Below, piece after piece: positions 1 to 7,439 of a DNA stretch of 20,707 nt. Numbering within the stretch: position 1 is the stretch's first letter; each line of letters begins with the position of its first letter. The translations under genes and the position numbers were made by a program. The notes beneath the pieces are model-generated. The model searched no databases. It saw only the letters and a program-made list of their open reading frames with translations, and had not been told where the DNA came from. Location of the stretch: positions 1 to 20,707 of the forward strand of contig CAYUFF010000017.1 in NCBI GenBank assembly GCA_964444075.1. The letters are read 5' to 3'. Source of the DNA: CAYUFF01 sp964444075 (GTDB lineage: Archaea > Aenigmatarchaeota > Aenigmatarchaeia > CG10238-14 > SCSR01).

Positions 1-1
1 C

Positions 2-118
2 GAGCTTCGTAAAGTCTTGTGGAGGGAAGGCGATGATCCTGGAGGAAAGGCTGGTATTCTGAGAAAGCTTGTCTCACATGAGACAACTCTCGTCACCAAT
101 CACTACCAAAAATTTTAA
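2..118 (+). CDS. C-terminal end of an unidentified gene (partial)
   Basis: An open frame enters at the left edge and ends with TAA, giving about 38 residues rich in charged and small residues (it contains a DDPGGKAG stretch). I do not recognise it, and it is not the end of EF-1A, which often precedes rps10 in archaea. Another frame (TGA near 59-61) is open for only about 19 codons. The stop overlaps the TATA box of rps10. It may be a real gene end or chance. Confidence 0.2.
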   Translation, partial: ELRKVLWREGDDPGGKAGILRKLVSHETTLVTNHYQKF

Positions 119-120
119 AA
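112..120 (+). promoter_or_regulatory. TATA box of rps10
   Basis: The sequence reads TTTTAAAAG, centred about 29 bp before the rps10 ATG, the usual archaeal TATA distance for a leaderless or nearly leaderless transcript. A purine stretch GAGGAG at about 126-131 could serve as a ribosome binding site on a longer transcript. Transcription from this box would separate rps10 from any tuf/fus operon. Confidence 0.55.
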
Positions 121-144
121 GAACCGAGGAGCGATAAGAAAAAT

Positions 145-465
145 ATGCAGGTCGCGAGGATAAAGCTCAGCGGAAAAGATTATAAGAAGCTGGATGAGGT
201 GTGCAGGGAGATAAAGGAGATAGCGAAGAAGTTCGGAGTCGACTACAGGGGGCCCGTCCCTCTACCGACGAAGAGACTCACGATTACCGTGCTAAAAACT
301 CCGTGTGGAGACGGCACCGGCCATGGCAACGCGACTTACGATAAGTGGGAGTTGAGGATACACAAGAGGTTGATAGACGTGCAGGCCGATGAGAGAACGC
401 TGAAGCAGATAATGAGACTTTCTCTCCCGAAGGATGTCCACATGGAGATAAAGCTCATAGGTTAG
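145..465 (+). CDS. rps10: 30S ribosomal protein uS10 (S10, archaeal)
   Basis: 106 residues, the normal length of archaeal/eukaryotic S20e-S10 proteins. It builds the head of the small ribosomal subunit. Recognisable family segments are the GPVPLPTKRLTI stretch near residues 36-48 and the WELRIHKRLIDV signature near residues 68-79, followed by the LPKDVHMEI C-terminal strand. The loop before the signature carries an extra CGDGTGHGN run, slightly longer than in some relatives. The start fits the TATA box 29 bp upstream. No other translation genes follow in the window. About 230 bp of AT-rich DNA separates it from the next gene remnant, and I see nothing clear there. Confidence 0.97.
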   Translation: MQVARIKLSGKDYKKLDEVCREIKEIAKKFGVDYRGPVPLPTKRLTITVLKTPCGDGTGHGNATYDKWELRIHKRLIDVQADERTLKQIMRLSLPKDVHMEIKLIG

Positions 466-696
466 TTTAGTTTAAGAACTATCACTTTCAAAAATTCTCT
501 AATCCAACAATTTCTCCCTTAACTTTTATGTATTGGGTTTTCTCGTTTTCTTCGGAATTGCTTCTGGAATTATGAATCTCCTTTTACCTTCCAAATGTTC
601 GAGTATTTCTTTCACTTCAACGAGAAAACTTTTAGCGAAGCTTACGCTCCAGAATAGATTCAAACAAAGATAAGGACAAAAGATTTTTATGGGAAT

Positions 697-974
697 ATGG
701 GAAGTTTGAAGGTTGTAATAGAGGATGAGTTGTTAGAGGAGTTCAGGAAAAAAGCTATGGAAAGATTCGGGTGCACGAAGGGTTCTTTAAGCATCGCTGC
801 AAGAGAAGCCATTAAAAACTGGTTAAAAGAAAATCCCGAAAAGAACAAGTTTAGGAAAGATTTTTAGAAGCGATGGAAGAGGTAAGCGGGATTTGGGGTG
901 GGGAAGTAGGAGTCAAGTATGTAAGGAAGATAAGAAAAGAAAGTGAAAAAAGGTTGAAAAGGCTGGAAATATGA
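697..974 (+). pseudogene. VapB-like antitoxin, frameshifted
   Basis: The first frame gives 56 residues (starts MGSLKVV, ribbon-helix-helix-like, with KGSLSIAAREAI) and ends at TAG 865-867. One frame over, reading continues at once with 36 residues including SGIWGGEVG and VRKIRKESEKR, typical of the C-terminal toxin-binding tail of archaeal VapB antitoxins. A single missing T in the T5 run at 861-865 joins the two into a 92-residue protein ending at 974. The final TGA overlaps the downstream toxin ATG (ATGA at 971-974), the usual VapBC coupling. The break is either a real mutation, an assembly error in the homopolymer, or a -1 slip on UUU before UAG. Confidence 0.7.
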
Positions 975-1320
975 AAGTTGTTGTAGATACCGATGCAATT
1001 ATCGATATTTTGAGAGGGTTTAAACCCACAAAAGAAAAAATTAAGGAGCTTTTAGAAAACAACGAGCTCTTCATTTCTGGAATTACCGAAGCAGAGATAT
1101 TTGCTGGAAAGGATATGGAAGTGGAAGAAAATGTTCAAAAAAGCGAACCCAGACTTATAAAATACTTCAGATAGCTGGGGAGTTTAGGAGGAGGTACGGT
1201 GTTTCACTTTTAGGTTGTATAATAGCTGCAACAGCACATGTACTGAACGCTAAGCTATTTACTCGGAACAAAAAAGATTTCGAAAAAATAAAGGAATTAA
1301 AGTTGATCTCTTTTCGTTAG
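971..1320 (+). pseudogene. VapC-like PIN-domain toxin, degraded
   Basis: The first 56 or so codons match the start of VapC ribonucleases: VVVDTDAIIDIL holds the first PIN aspartate and ISGITEAEI the conserved glutamate. The frame then drifts to a stop at 1174. Another frame picks up at about 1150 with AGEFRRRYGVSLL and IIAATA...TRNKKDF and ends at 1320, the normal VapC C-terminus. Compared with family members, a frame change near the A6 run (about 1136-1141) and roughly nine residues are lost. The aspartate normally before CIIAATA is glycine (GGT), removing a metal ligand. The gene is almost certainly non-functional as an RNase. It was coupled to the preceding antitoxin. Confidence 0.75.
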
Positions 1321-1431
1321 GGATTTTTTGACCTTATCAATAATAAACACTCTAAATCCGACGAAGTGTACCAATACCAATTTCTCCTTTTTTGACTGTT
1401 TAACGTTACAAATCGAGATGTCTGTGTAAGA

Positions 1432-2022
1432 CTAAAGTAAACATTCTCCCTTTATCCTTCCGAAGAAAGCATCCAAGTCCGAGTATGCGATTCTACTAGC
1501 CACAACGCTACTTTCGAAAAGTGCAGCTTTATCTTTATGTTTGTTCCCTATCCATACATACTTGAATTTCTCTCCGAAGAGGGAAGAGTCTACGAGAACG
1601 TAATCGTTCTTCAAACTTTTTTCGTTTAAAATCACGCCCAACGCAGGAACCGCACTTTTCAGTCCGTTGAACTCTTCCTCGTACATTTCGAAATGGTCCT
1701 TGTTTTCCAAGACTATTTTGTAGTTAGGGTAGCTCCCAACATTCAAACCCCACAAAACGCTCACAGCCCTTGCTAAGGTGTCTGAGCGGAGTAATTCCCT
1801 GAGTTTTTCGTACCTTTTAACTTTCGGTGAAATCCTTTTTCTCCAGTTTTCGAACGAGTTTATCAAGGCCTCCTTAGACTTTCCGTTCAACATCTCGTCG
1901 AGTAACTCTTCAGATTTTACGACGACTATAACCTCTCTTCCAGCTTGCCCGATGATTTTACTGAGCTCCGCGAGCCCTTCCGAAAAATTGGCATATTCCC
2001 TCATAATTAAAATTACGCTCAC
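1432..2022 (-). CDS. Hypothetical protein, likely co-transcribed with elp3
   Basis: About 196 residues, no family recognised. The protein alternates hydrophobic beta-like stretches (VSVILIM, EVIVVV, NDYVLVDSS, FKYVWIGN) with charged helices, so it looks like a soluble alpha/beta protein. No membrane segment or metal motif is visible. The longest start is GTG at 2022; ATG at 2004 is an alternative, with GGGTGA upstream of it. It begins 34 bp after the elp3 stop on the same strand, suggesting one transcript. Function unknown. Confidence 0.7.
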   Translation of the reverse strand: MSVILIMREYANFSEGLAELSKIIGQAGREVIVVVKSEELLDEMLNGKSKEALINSFENWRKRISPKVKRYEKLRELLRSDTLARAVSVLWGLNVGSYPNYKIVLENKDHFEMYEEEFNGLKSAVPALGVILNEKSLKNDYVLVDSSLFGEKFKYVWIGNKHKDKAALFESSVVASRIAYSDLDAFFGRIKGECLL

Positions 2023-2056
2023 CCTTATCTTTTTCCATAAGTCGAAGCAAAACCCA

Positions 2057-3640
2057 TCATTTCAAAAACTTCCTCATGTACGCACCCTCAAGCTCGTACC
2101 CGAGCTTCCTGTAATAATTCCTCACACCGATACCGCTAATCACCACTATCTTTTCTTTCCCGAACTCATCTCTCGAAATCCTTTCAGCTTCCTCCAACAG
2201 TTTCCTACCGAAACCCCTGTGCTGAACCTGCCAGCTTGCCGGAGTTTCATCGATACCCACGTGGAAACCCACTACCTTGAGCTCTCGTACTATCGAAGTC
2301 GACCCGTCTATCTCTTCACGATGAGAATCTGGAGGAATCCTCAACCTCAGGAAACCCAAGAGTATGTCGTTGCTCACGTCCTCGAAGCTCAAGAATATTT
2401 CTCTACCGCCGTTAGCCTCGTAATCCAACCTGCAGAGTTCGACGTCTTCCCAAGAGATTCTCTTGCCATCCCTGAGTTTGAATCCAGCTTCCCTGCATCT
2501 TATACACTTGCATTCTATCCCGAGCTCCTTACACTTTCGCTTCACGTATTCTCTTAAGTTAGTCTTCTTGTATCCAGCCACGATTTTCGTCGAGGGAATA
2601 TCCCTTCCTAGCCTCTGAATCCTGCAATATTTAGGCACATACTTTTTACACTCCGCCAAAAGCTCCAGCAATTCTTCGAACCCGTAAGGCTTGTACTCAC
2701 CCCTTTTCCACATCTCGTAAAGCTCCGTGTTCTCCAGGACGAGGGTGGGATAAATTTTCAAGTAATCGGGCCTGAAATTTGGATTCGAAAAAAGCTCTTT
2801 GAACATTTTCAAATCCTTCTCGACCGAGCTTCCGGGTAAGTTTGGCATGATGTGGTAACCTACCTTGAGTCCGGCATTTCTCGCCACTTTAGTTGCCCTA
2901 ACGACTTCTTCAACTCCGTGTCCTCTCCTCACGAGCCTTAGCACGTCCTCATAAACGCTCTGCACACCTATCTCCACGCCAGTAACCCCGTAGCTCAGCA
3001 TTTCATCAACATGCTCCTCGAAACAAAAGTCGGGTCTCGTTTCGACGATGAAGTTGACGCACTTGTTGCTCGCAAACGTTTCGTTAACCCTCTTCGCCTC
3101 TTCCAACGAGGAGGAAATTCTATCGTTGAGAGCGTCGAAAATTCCCTTCACGAAGTTTTCCCTGTAGGATTTTGGCATACCCATGAAAGTTCCTCCGAGG
3201 ATTATGATCTCTATCTTGTTTTTCTCAGAGAGATGCCCCATAAGCTTGTACTGCTCCAACCTGTCCTTTACTTGAAGGAAAGCGTCGTAGTTGTTTCTCT
3301 TCGCCCTCTGGATAGCTGGCTCGAGGCCCGTGTAACTCTTGGGAGCGTCGAACTTAGGGCAGTAGATGCACTTTCCCCAAGCACAAGTTTTATCTTCAGT
3401 AACGACGGTAACCACCCTGATTCCGGAGATGCTCCTCACGGGTTTTCTGACGAGACAAGCTGGAGGTTCAAGCTTGAGTTTCTTGAAAGCTTGCAAAAGA
3501 GTGATCTTCCCGGGAACTTTTGACACTCCATACTTTTCGCAAGCCTTGAGCAATTCTCTCCTGAACTCTTTCTCGTTTTCAAGTTTTCTTTGGCTAAGGT
3601 AATGGGTTATCGTTTCTAGAGTTTCGTTCACTTTCAACAC
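2057..3640 (-). CDS. elp3: Elp3-family tRNA uridine(34) acetyltransferase
   Basis: 527 residues, full length for archaeal Elp3. The enzyme adds a carboxymethyl group to U34 of tRNA using acetyl-CoA and radical-SAM chemistry. The SAM-cluster cysteines are C86, C91 and C94 in CAWGKCIYC. Other radical-SAM landmarks are IIILGGTFMGMP, NFIVETRPDF and VTGVEIGVQSVY. The last 100 or so residues form a GNAT acetyltransferase domain with the acetyl-CoA loop HRGFGRKLLEEAE and the terminal YYRKLGYELEG. The start is GTG at 3640 (a second GTG lies at 3631), just downstream of an AT-rich TATA-like element near 3658-3668, so the mRNA is probably leaderless. The unknown gene at 1432-2022 follows. Confidence 0.95.
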   Translation of the reverse strand: MLKVNETLETITHYLSQRKLENEKEFRRELLKACEKYGVSKVPGKITLLQAFKKLKLEPPACLVRKPVRSISGIRVVTVVTEDKTCAWGKCIYCPKFDAPKSYTGLEPAIQRAKRNNYDAFLQVKDRLEQYKLMGHLSEKNKIEIIILGGTFMGMPKSYRENFVKGIFDALNDRISSSLEEAKRVNETFASNKCVNFIVETRPDFCFEEHVDEMLSYGVTGVEIGVQSVYEDVLRLVRRGHGVEEVVRATKVARNAGLKVGYHIMPNLPGSSVEKDLKMFKELFSNPNFRPDYLKIYPTLVLENTELYEMWKRGEYKPYGFEELLELLAECKKYVPKYCRIQRLGRDIPSTKIVAGYKKTNLREYVKRKCKELGIECKCIRCREAGFKLRDGKRISWEDVELCRLDYEANGGREIFLSFEDVSNDILLGFLRLRIPPDSHREEIDGSTSIVRELKVVGFHVGIDETPASWQVQHRGFGRKLLEEAERISRDEFGKEKIVVISGIGVRNYYRKLGYELEGAYMRKFLK

Positions 3641-3674
3641 CCAACATTTTTTAGGAAATTAAAATTCTTAATTT
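3620..3674. repeat. 55-bp duplicated contig end, left copy
   Basis: This 55-bp stretch (start of elp3 and its promoter) is repeated without change at 3775-3829 directly after the N gap. Two identical contig ends on both sides of a fixed 100-N spacer point to an unresolved overlap, not to a biological repeat. Confidence 0.9.
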
Positions 3675-3774
3675 NNNNNNNNNNNNNNNNNNNNNNNNNN
3701 NNNNNNNNNNNNNNNNNNNNNNNNNNNNNNNNNNNNNNNNNNNNNNNNNNNNNNNNNNNNNNNNNNNNNNNNNN
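3675..3774. other. Assembly gap (100 N), probably spurious
   Basis: Exactly 100 N. The 55 bp before the gap equal the 55 bp after it, so the two contigs probably overlap and the true genome is likely continuous here, about 155 bp shorter than shown. Confidence 0.92.
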
Positions 3775-3829
3775 AGTTTCGTTCACTTTCAACACCCAAC
3801 ATTTTTTAGGAAATTAAAATTCTTAATTT
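3775..3829. repeat. 55-bp duplicated contig end, right copy
   Basis: Second exact copy of 3620-3674, just after the gap. It contains a false second copy of the elp3 5' end. Confidence 0.9.
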
Positions 3830-3855
3830 AACTCCAAAGCTTGAAACGAGCAAAA

Positions 3856-3908
3856 GGTTTAAGCTTCTCGACGGAAAATAGTAAAAATTCATAGGTAGTA
3901 AGGGTGAG
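3856..3908 (+). promoter_or_regulatory. TATA box and Shine-Dalgarno site of the TauE/SafE gene
   Basis: GGTTTAAGCT at 3856-3865 is a good TATA box. GGTGAG at 3903-3908 lies 6 nt before the ATG and is a strong ribosome binding site. The predicted leader is about 29 nt, so this is one of the few genes in the window that looks led, not leaderless. Confidence 0.6.
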
Positions 3909-3914
3909 AAAGTT

Positions 3915-4691
3915 ATGAACACCTTAAACTTGTTTTACCTGTTCATAATAGGAGCCATCCCTGGTTTCTTGTCGACATGGTTAGGAATAGGCGGTTGTTT
4001 TCTGAGGATTCCTATGATGATGGCACTGCTTGGTTTGCCCATAAAGAGTGCCTACGCCGTTAACATGGCGGTCATTTCGCTAACGACGATACCAGGAGTG
4101 ATATATCATTACAGAATGAGGCACGTATACAACAAAGGGATGGTCATCGCTACCATAGGGGCTACGGCTGGTGTGCTGCTCGGTACGCAGTTAGCAATCT
4201 ACGTTCCGAGCACGGTACTCAAGAAGATTTTCGGGACCGCATGCCTAGGCGTTGGAATATACATGACCTACAAGGCTGTCAAGACTAAAGGAAAACTCCC
4301 ACCAAGGGTTACTGTGGATGAAGTTGGGAGACTTGAGCATGGTGCTAAGCTCATTTCCTTAATGTTCTTGGCCGGGGTAGCTACTGGTCTATGCGGGTTT
4401 GGTGGAGGAATTTACTACATGCCGGTCTACAACGCTTTAGGTTACCCGATACACATAGCCATAGGCTCTTCTTCGACGCAGATGATATTCGTCGCCGGAG
4501 TAGGTGCAACAAACCTGGCTATCCACGGTTTCATGGAATGGTTCTATGTTGCGACGATAGGTACAGTTACCTTGTTTTTCTCTTGGCTGGGAGCGAGGGC
4601 TACGAAAACCATGAAAGCATGGATATTGACGGCGGCCTTTGGAATACTGATAGGGGTTACTGGAGCTTGCGTCGCGACAGGAGTGATCTAA
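3915..4691 (+). CDS. TauE/SafE-family membrane permease
   Basis: 258 residues, a normal size. The family (old name DUF81) exports or imports small organosulfur compounds and sulfite, but the substrate cannot be told from sequence. The protein is almost entirely hydrophobic, with about eight predicted membrane helices in two halves. Each half carries the family's glycine-rich turn: FLSTWLGIGGCFLRIP near residues 18-33 and ATGLCGFGGGIYYMP near residues 156-170. A charged loop (about residues 120-143) separates the halves. The start is fixed by a Shine-Dalgarno site 6 nt upstream. It stands alone and converges on the unknown gene at 4919-5836. Confidence 0.92.
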   Translation: MNTLNLFYLFIIGAIPGFLSTWLGIGGCFLRIPMMMALLGLPIKSAYAVNMAVISLTTIPGVIYHYRMRHVYNKGMVIATIGATAGVLLGTQLAIYVPSTVLKKIFGTACLGVGIYMTYKAVKTKGKLPPRVTVDEVGRLEHGAKLISLMFLAGVATGLCGFGGGIYYMPVYNALGYPIHIAIGSSSTQMIFVAGVGATNLAIHGFMEWFYVATIGTVTLFFSWLGARATKTMKAWILTAAFGILIGVTGACVATGVI

Positions 4692-4759
4692 AAATCATCG
4701 CCCACAACCTACTTTCTTGAAAACTCCAAGGCTTGTCTTTCCTAGAACTTTGGGCCCAC

Positions 4760-4781
4760 ACTCCCCGAGAGCCCGAGGAGT
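4760..4781 (-). other. RNA hairpin in the 3' region of the unknown gene at 4919
   Basis: The arms ACTCCCCG and CGAGGAGT (plus strand) enclose a 6-nt loop. Read on the minus strand the stem has 8 pairs, one of them G-U; on the plus strand that pair would be a C-A mismatch. The structure therefore fits RNA made from the minus strand, downstream of 4919-5836. Otherwise 4692-4918 is a GC-rich gap between convergent genes in which I see no gene. Confidence 0.4.
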
Positions 4782-4918
4782 TCTCTTCCCAGCTTCTCCT
4801 CGTTTCCCACCTCCTTCTGCTAAGGTGTTAGGCCTCCTTTCTGCCTTCATCCGTCGAAACCACCCGAGCTTTGAAAGCCAGCCAATCGACTCTAGCGTCG
4901 ACCAGAACGCGGGAAAAC

Positions 4919-5836
4919 TTACCCCATCCCCAACTCCTCTTCGAACAACTCTTCCTCGACGGTTTTGACGAACACCCCGTAGGCTTTCGCCTTCTCCAGC
5001 AGCTCCCCTTCGATGCCCAAAGCTTGGGCGCACTCTTCGGGAAGGGAGTACGGGCGTCTGCCCCTCCTTTTCCAGTCCCACACTACCTGGGAGTGAATCC
5101 CGTACTCACGGCTGACCTTTTTCACGTCGTAACCCTCTTTCACTTTCACGAAAGCCTCGATCTTTTTCCTCGTCTCCTCCCTCACTTTCGCGAACCTTTC
5201 GAGAAACTTCTTCGCCTTCCTTCTGTCCCTGAACTCGTAGCCTTCCCTCGTGAGCCTCAGAAATCCGAACAGGCTCAACAGGTAGTTGCACTTCCACACG
5301 GTACTCTCCCCATAACCCGTTTTTTTGGCTGCCTCTCTTGGTTTGTGGGGGGTAACGTACAGCCTCCCTATCAGGAAAATCGGGAGCATAGCTTCTTCCA
5401 AAAACTCGTCGTCGCTCATCGAACCAACGATGTAACTCTTCCCTCCCACGCTAACCCTTCCCTCCACCTTCCCGACTCTACTAAGCTGCCTGTGTATCCG
5501 ACGGGACGTTTCGTAATAAGCTTTTTCTTCCGGCAAGAGGGGCTCGCAGAAAGAGAGAACGTTTTTCTTCTGGACGAGGTTGTAGAGTATGGACCAGACT
5601 TTCCTGAAGGGGGAGTTGCATGAAAAGCTAAGGGGAAACCTAACGTACCCCAACCAGCCCTGCATGAAGTCGAAGACTATGGGAAGGAACGCCCTCCCAT
5701 CCTCTCCGTGACTCCTCAACATACCGAGGAGCCTCAAGCGTGGGTAAAACGTTTTTCTTTCCTTGTCTACGTACTTAACCTTAGCTTCGCTCACGCTCGC
5801 CTCCTTGACAAAGTAAAGCCTTTTTCCACACTCCAT
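4919..5836 (-). CDS. Unrecognised protein with two helix-turn-helix-like segments
   Basis: 305 residues, family not recognised. The N-terminal 150 residues are mixed alpha/beta with no motif I can name. The middle (about residues 165-195) reads REAAKKTGYGESTVWKCNYL, a helix-turn-helix-like pattern. A second comes near residues 235-262: VKKVSREYGIHSQVVWDWKR, like a Cro/transposase-type recognition helix, after a long basic helical stretch (about residues 205-235). The C-terminus is acidic. This suggests a nucleic-acid-binding protein, perhaps a regulator or an element-encoded protein. Its own TATA box at 5861-5868 places the start at the ATG, leaderless. Base composition is more GC-rich than in neighbouring genes, as in 5940-6530, hinting at a shared foreign origin. 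Confidence 0.7.
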   Translation of the reverse strand: MECGKRLYFVKEASVSEAKVKYVDKERKTFYPRLRLLGMLRSHGEDGRAFLPIVFDFMQGWLGYVRFPLSFSCNSPFRKVWSILYNLVQKKNVLSFCEPLLPEEKAYYETSRRIHRQLSRVGKVEGRVSVGGKSYIVGSMSDDEFLEEAMLPIFLIGRLYVTPHKPREAAKKTGYGESTVWKCNYLLSLFGFLRLTREGYEFRDRRKAKKFLERFAKVREETRKKIEAFVKVKEGYDVKKVSREYGIHSQVVWDWKRRGRRPYSLPEECAQALGIEGELLEKAKAYGVFVKTVEEELFEEELGMG

Positions 5837-5860
5837 AAAACTCCTTAACCGTGAAAAATT

Positions 5861-5868
5861 CTTAAATA
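5861..5868 (-). promoter_or_regulatory. TATA box of the helix-turn-helix gene
   Basis: On the minus strand this reads TATTTAAG, preceded by CGAAAAG (possible BRE). Its centre lies 28 bp before the ATG at 5836, so transcription would start within a few bases of the start codon. Confidence 0.65.
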
Positions 5869-5882
5869 CTTTTCGCCTCTTC

Positions 5883-5907
5883 CCCTACCGAGTCCGAGAG
5901 GGTAGGG
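5883..5907. other. GC-rich hairpin between two unknown genes
   Basis: A 7-bp perfect inverted repeat, CCCTACC and GGTAGGG, with an 11-nt loop. It lies just upstream of the TATA box of the 5836 gene and 33 bp after the stop of the gene at 5940-6530. It may be an operator for the helix-turn-helix protein, an RNA 3'-end structure, or both. No T-run follows. Confidence 0.4.
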
Positions 5908-5939
5908 ACGCACAACCCTGACGGTCGGTGGGACAACGC

Positions 5940-6530
5940 CTAACAGCGAACGGTCGTAACCTTCCTCCGCCCCCTCCCCTGGAAAGCCGAGTAAGCTCTC
6001 TCAACGAGTTTGTAGACGAGGGTCCTAACCCCGTAGTCTGTCAGGCCGTACTCTACGCTAACCCTGACGTCGCGCCCGCCGAACTCTCTCGATATCTTGT
6101 CCACGAGCTTCTTCAGACAGTCGTTTAGGTGAAACCCGCCGACGACGAGCCTCCCGACGCGCACCCACCTCAAAAACTCTCTCACCGTTTCGACGACCGC
6201 GGTGAAGCTCGAGTACTTTTCTGAGAAGAGGAGCTCCTCCAACGAGAGTTCGTCGTACACCATGCGGTCGTGCTCCCGGACGTCGAAGAACCTTAACTTT
6301 CCGCCTTCAACCCCCCTCGGGAGCACCCAAGCTATCTCGAAACCTTTCCTCAGGGCCTCCAACCTTCTGCGGAAGAAACCCTCCACCTCCTTTTCCAAGT
6401 CGACCCCAAGGTACCTCTCCACGAAGTGGTGGTAGGGGGACACGAGCTCCTCTACGTAACGGTCGAGAGGATAGAGCATTACCGCGAGACCTTTATCCCC
6501 CATCGAAATCATGTTCTCCGAAAAACTCAT
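5940..6530 (-). CDS. Hypothetical alpha/beta protein downstream of the MBL-fold gene
   Basis: 196 residues, no family recognised with confidence. The centre has the pattern VGRLVVGGFHLNDCLKKL (about residues 125-142), then FGGRDVRVSVEYGLTDYGVR. This beta-strand, GGFH, D-C-helix, beta-strand layout resembles a Rossmann-like or cysteine-hydrolase fold, but the catalytic set cannot be confirmed. The C-terminus is very basic. It starts 5 nt after the stop of the MBL-fold gene (6536), with GAGGT about 12 nt before the ATG, so it is probably translated from the same transcript. Its coding DNA is distinctly GC-rich. Confidence 0.7.
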   Translation of the reverse strand: MSFSENMISMGDKGLAVMLYPLDRYVEELVSPYHHFVERYLGVDLEKEVEGFFRRRLEALRKGFEIAWVLPRGVEGGKLRFFDVREHDRMVYDELSLEELLFSEKYSSFTAVVETVREFLRWVRVGRLVVGGFHLNDCLKKLVDKISREFGGRDVRVSVEYGLTDYGVRTLVYKLVERAYSAFQGRGRRKVTTVRC

Positions 6531-6535
6531 AAAGC

Positions 6536-7366
6536 TTACCTTACCTCGACTATTCTCCCTACCCCGTACTCGATGAAATCGTCTCCGTAAGCTTTTCTAA
6601 AAGCTTCTCTCACAGCATCGCCTGTGCAATGGGATGGTGCGACCTTCTCTACCCCGAGTCTCTTCAGCTCTTCAACGCAAGAAACCGGAGGAAAGTGAAA
6701 ACCTCCAACCACCAAGTAAATTCTTTCGCTACCAGTCAGTTCCTTGACTTTTCTCACGATGTTGACTATCCCAGGATGGGCGCAGCCTGTAATCACTATT
6801 ATTCCTTTCTTGGATTCGACGACCAACGATTGTTCTGGCGGGCTTCCAGGAAGCACGCCAGTAGTGTAGACGAACTCGGATATCTTTCTCGGAGAGGAAA
6901 CCTCCACAAGCTTAGCACCTTTCTTTGTTATCATTTCCTTTATGCTCTGCGGAAAATAATCCGGGATGAACACCGTAACGTTAGGATTCTTCTCCAAGAA
7001 GCCCTCGAGCCCTCCCGAATGATCAGCATGCACGTGCGAGATTACTACCTTGCTAATCGAAGATGGCTCTATCCCGAGCTTTTCCATGTTGAAAAGCAAG
7101 ACCTCTGAGCTACCTCCTGCGTCGAAGAGGATTGTTTCTTCCGGAGTCTTTACCAGGGTGGCGAAACCCCAATCGGTCTTTAGCTCCGGGCTTACTCGGT
7201 AGTTGTCGTAGAGGGAAACTAGGGTTACGTTTGGTTTTTCTCCCCTTTCCAACTCTAATTGAGCGACTGGCTGGGCGGTTTTTTCATCGGGAGACTGGAG
7301 GAGGCTTACCATGGCTACCAAGAAAATCAAGACTCCCAAGCATATTAAAGCTTTCTCGACATTCAT
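6536..7366 (-). CDS. Membrane-anchored MBL-fold metallohydrolase
   Basis: 276 residues. Residues 5-24 form one hydrophobic helix (signal anchor), so the enzyme domain probably faces outside. The metallo-beta-lactamase fold follows: FDAGG near residues 81-85, the metal motif HVHADHSGG at 111-119, GCAHPGI near 193-199, and VVGGFHF and APSHCTGD further on. The GCAHPGI plus GGFH pattern matches the archaeal branch related to the dihydropterin ribofuranosylaminobenzene phosphate synthase-like proteins (COG1237 type). The membrane anchor makes a cofactor-biosynthesis role uncertain, and its substrate is unknown. A TATA-like ATAAGTTATG near 7387-7396 sits about 26 bp upstream, so a leaderless transcript is likely. 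The gene at 5940-6530 follows at 5 nt. Confidence 0.88.
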   Translation of the reverse strand: MNVEKALICLGVLIFLVAMVSLLQSPDEKTAQPVAQLELERGEKPNVTLVSLYDNYRVSPELKTDWGFATLVKTPEETILFDAGGSSEVLLFNMEKLGIEPSSISKVVISHVHADHSGGLEGFLEKNPNVTVFIPDYFPQSIKEMITKKGAKLVEVSSPRKISEFVYTTGVLPGSPPEQSLVVESKKGIIVITGCAHPGIVNIVRKVKELTGSERIYLVVGGFHFPPVSCVEELKRLGVEKVAPSHCTGDAVREAFRKAYGDDFIEYGVGRIVEVR

Positions 7367-7439
7367 ATTAAACCTACGAGATCTCCATAACTTATTGGTA
7401 AAACGTGTGTACAGAGACGTTACTTAGAAAAGAATAAAT

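Noticed and set aside
25..61. Possible C/D-box sRNA (CGATGAT followed by CTGA).
   Set aside because: The C box is imperfect and no C'/D' pair is visible; the same pattern arises by chance within the partial frame.
526..700. Open minus-strand frame between rps10 and the VapB remnant, ending GKRRFIIPEAIP and a few more residues.
   Set aside because: There is no start codon and no family match; the frame is short and AT-rich. It could be a fossil, but I cannot support a gene.
1778..2557. Plus-strand open frame of 259 codons.
   Set aside because: Antisense to the unknown gene and elp3; low-complexity Ser/Leu/Phe-rich product typical of a shadow frame.
4692..4918. Structured RNA gene such as RNase P RNA or SRP RNA in the GC-rich gap.
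   Set aside because: Neither the conserved RNase P cores nor the SRP domain IV motif is present; only one short hairpin can be supported.
4871..5623. Plus-strand open frame of 250 codons opposite the helix-turn-helix gene.
   Set aside because: Rich in Phe, Leu and Pro with no domain; the minus-strand frame has a promoter and a structured product, so this is its shadow.
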